Below, one piece after another: positions 13,876 to 15,476 of a stretch of 15,476 nt of DNA. The number at the start of each line of letters is the position of its first letter. Position 1 is the stretch's first letter. Source of the DNA: Candidatus Nanopelagicales bacterium (GTDB lineage Bacteria; Actinomycetota; Actinomycetes; S36-B12; GCA-2699445); contig JAOZTQ010000011.1 in NCBI GenBank assembly GCA_029939085.1, positions 1 through 15,476 of the forward strand. The letters run 5' to 3'. The notes under the pieces are model-generated. The model ran no database searches. It had not been told where the DNA came from and saw only the letters and a program-made list of their open reading frames with translations. Both the position numbers and the translations under genes were made by a program.

Positions 13876-15476
13876 CCCAAGACCCCGGAACCCAGTAGGG
13901 CCTTAAGGTCGCCGTAGAGCGCGGGTCCAGGCGAAACTCTGAGTCGATCGTCTAGACGGAGCACAGTGGTTCGGCCATCGTTGACCAGATGTAACTGGAC
14001 TTCAACAGTTCCGGGGTGATCCGCCAGGACATCCTTGAGTTGATCGACGACTGGTGGCACACATTTGGCGACCGGCAGTGTGAGTCGGACCGGTCCGTGC
14101 TCCTGCTCGGCTAAATCGGGGAAAGAGACCTCACGCGCCACAATCCGTAATGCCTCATCATCACGGCGTTCCAGGCGCACTGTGAACAGCGCGACTCGAT
14201 CCTCGACAATTTGACCCGCGATGGGGCCGTAGGTCCGCGGGTATACCGCTATTTCAACCGAAGCATCGAGATCTTCAAGTTGTACGAGGGCCCAGGGCTG
14301 ACCCTTTTCGCGGGTCACCTTCCGCTGGACCGAAGCAATCAAGCCACCAATAGTGACCATCTGACCCGAGGGTCGTTCATCTTCGTATAGCGAGGCCAAT
14401 GAACAATCAACCATCTTGCGGAGGAGATGTTCGACACCGTTTAATGGATGGTCGCTCACGTAGAGACCCAGCATCTGACGTTCACCACCAAGCAAGGTGG
14501 CTTTATCCCATTCCGCCATCGGGATTTCAGGCAGTACTTGAAGCGCAGCGGCCGCACTGTCATCAGAATCGCCCGCAAAGAGATCAAATTGGCCGGCCGC
14601 CGCAGCGCGCTTGGAGTCGACCATCGCGTCCACAATCTGCTCGTGAACGGTCACCAGACCTTTGCGCGTATGCCCTAACGAATCGAAGGCACCGGCCTTG
14701 ATCAATGACTCAATTGTGCGCTTGTTGCAGACACCTATTTCAACGGCATCCAGAAAATCTACGAAATCACCAAATCGACCGTGACCCCGACGCGTCGCCA
14801 CGATAGATGAGACGACATTTTCACCAACATTTCGCACTGCTGATAAACCGAATCGAATGTCAGTGCCTCGTGGCGTGAAATCGGAATCCGATTCGTTGAC
14901 ATCTGGCGGTAAAACTTTAATTCCCATTCGGCGGCACTCACTCAAGTAAATGGCCGACTTATCTTTATCGTCCTTAACCGATGACAACAAGGCAGCCATG
15001 TACTCGGCCGGGTAGTTCGCCTTCAAGTAAGCAGTCCAGTAAGCAACTAGTCCGTAACCGGCCGTGTGCGCCTTGTTGAACGCGTAATCGGAAAAGGGAA
15101 CCAGGATGTCCCACAAAGTCTGAATAGCCGCGTCGGAGTACCCATTGGCTTTCATACCTTCTGCGAAGGGACCGTATTCCTTATCAAGGATTTCCTTTTT
15201 CTTTTTGCCCATGGCCCGACGCAACAGGTCCGCTTTGCCAAGTGAGTAACCCGCCAGATGCTGAGCAATCGCCATAACCTGCTCTTGGTAGACGATCAAT
15301 CCGTAGGTATCACCCAAAATGTCAGCAAGCGGCTCAGCTAGTTCGGGGTGGATCGGCTCGACTGGCTTACGACCATTTTTACGATCGGCGTAGTCGTTGT
15401 GAGCGTTGGCTCCCATGGGACCGGGACGATATAGCGCTAGTACCGCCGAAATATCTTCGAAGTTGTCGGGCACCAT
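13872..15476 (-). CDS. dnaE: DNA polymerase III alpha subunit, C-terminal part (cut by window edge)
   Basis: This is the last 534 residues of the replicative polymerase; the N-terminal PHP and palm regions lie right of the window, and the Met at the edge is internal. Order in the fragment: the end of the polymerase core and fingers with LALYRPGPMG, GLIVYQEQVM, the lysine run MGKKKKEIL and FNKAHTAGYG. A tandem helix-hairpin-helix DNA-binding region with CNKRTIESLIKAGAFD (about 246-261) follows, then an OB fold starting near VTIGGLIASVQRKVTREKGQPW (about 368-390) and a C-terminal domain. It is DnaE rather than PolC because no exonuclease insertion or zinc finger is seen, and the DnaE1-type ending suits the essential copy. 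Stop TAG overlaps the stop of the convergent unknown gene. Confidence 0.97.
   Translation of the reverse strand: MVPDNFEDISAVLALYRPGPMGANAHNDYADRKNGRKPVEPIHPELAEPLADILGDTYGLIVYQEQVMAIAQHLAGYSLGKADLLRRAMGKKKKEILDKEYGPFAEGMKANGYSDAAIQTLWDILVPFSDYAFNKAHTAGYGLVAYWTAYLKANYPAEYMAALLSSVKDDKDKSAIYLSECRRMGIKVLPPDVNESDSDFTPRGTDIRFGLSAVRNVGENVVSSIVATRRGHGRFGDFVDFLDAVEIGVCNKRTIESLIKAGAFDSLGHTRKGLVTVHEQIVDAMVDSKRAAAAGQFDLFAGDSDDSAAAALQVLPEIPMAEWDKATLLGGERQMLGLYVSDHPLNGVEHLLRKMVDCSLASLYEDERPSGQMVTIGGLIASVQRKVTREKGQPWALVQLEDLDASVEIAVYPRTYGPIAGQIVEDRVALFTVRLERRDDEALRIVAREVSFPDLAEQEHGPVRLTLPVAKCVPPVVDQLKDVLADHPGTVEVQLHLVNDGRTTVLRLDDRLRVSPGPALYGDLKALLGSGVLG

Overview
The window is a chromosomal stretch from an actinobacterium of moderate G+C (mid-50s percent by eye, not computed). 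The evidence is the actinobacterial gene order hisD-hisC-hisB-hisH-priA-hisF-hisI-trpE-(HGxxPAAW)-trpC-trpB, a PriA-type HisA, a TIGR03085-type metal-binding protein, an F420-type PPOX-fold oxidoreductase and a DUF2510 membrane protein. Genes are very tightly packed: the longest gap is about 100 bases, so no stretch over 300 bases lacks a gene. No tRNA, rRNA, CRISPR, IS element or phage gene was found.

Layout from left to right. Bases 1-3798 read leftward: trpB (cut by the left edge), trpC, a sensor histidine kinase, its OmpR-type response regulator, and a small HGxxPAAW membrane protein. Then come trpE and hisI (3788-5706, leftward), a rightward TIGR03085 gene (5776-6447), hisF (leftward), a rightward PPOX-fold gene (7272-7700), priA/hisA (leftward), a DUF2510 gene (leftward), and the compact hisH-hisB-hisC-hisD block (8946-12559, leftward, so transcribed hisD to hisH). 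To the right are a rightward YbaK/EbsC-type deacylase (12606-13169), a rightward unknown exported or membrane-anchored protein (13228-13875), and the C-terminal part of dnaE (leftward, cut by the right edge).

Function. hisD, hisC, hisB, hisH, hisF, priA and hisI cover most of histidine synthesis (hisG, hisE and the HisN phosphatase are not here). trpE, trpC and trpB supply tryptophan synthesis (trpD, trpG and trpA are not here). There is no trpF, which fits PriA doing both the HisA and TrpF isomerisations and linking the two pathways.

Most notable points: (1) a complete two-component system lies inside the trp gene cluster, coupled to the HGxxPAAW gene downstream of trpE; (2) several gene starts have an A..T-type -10 hexamer exactly six bases before the start codon, the geometry expected of leaderless transcripts, and this splits the his locus into several transcription units; (3) trpB probably starts at a GTG one base after the trpC stop; (4) convergent neighbours share stop-codon bases. 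The window is mostly core metabolism; I see no clear novel defence or mobile system.
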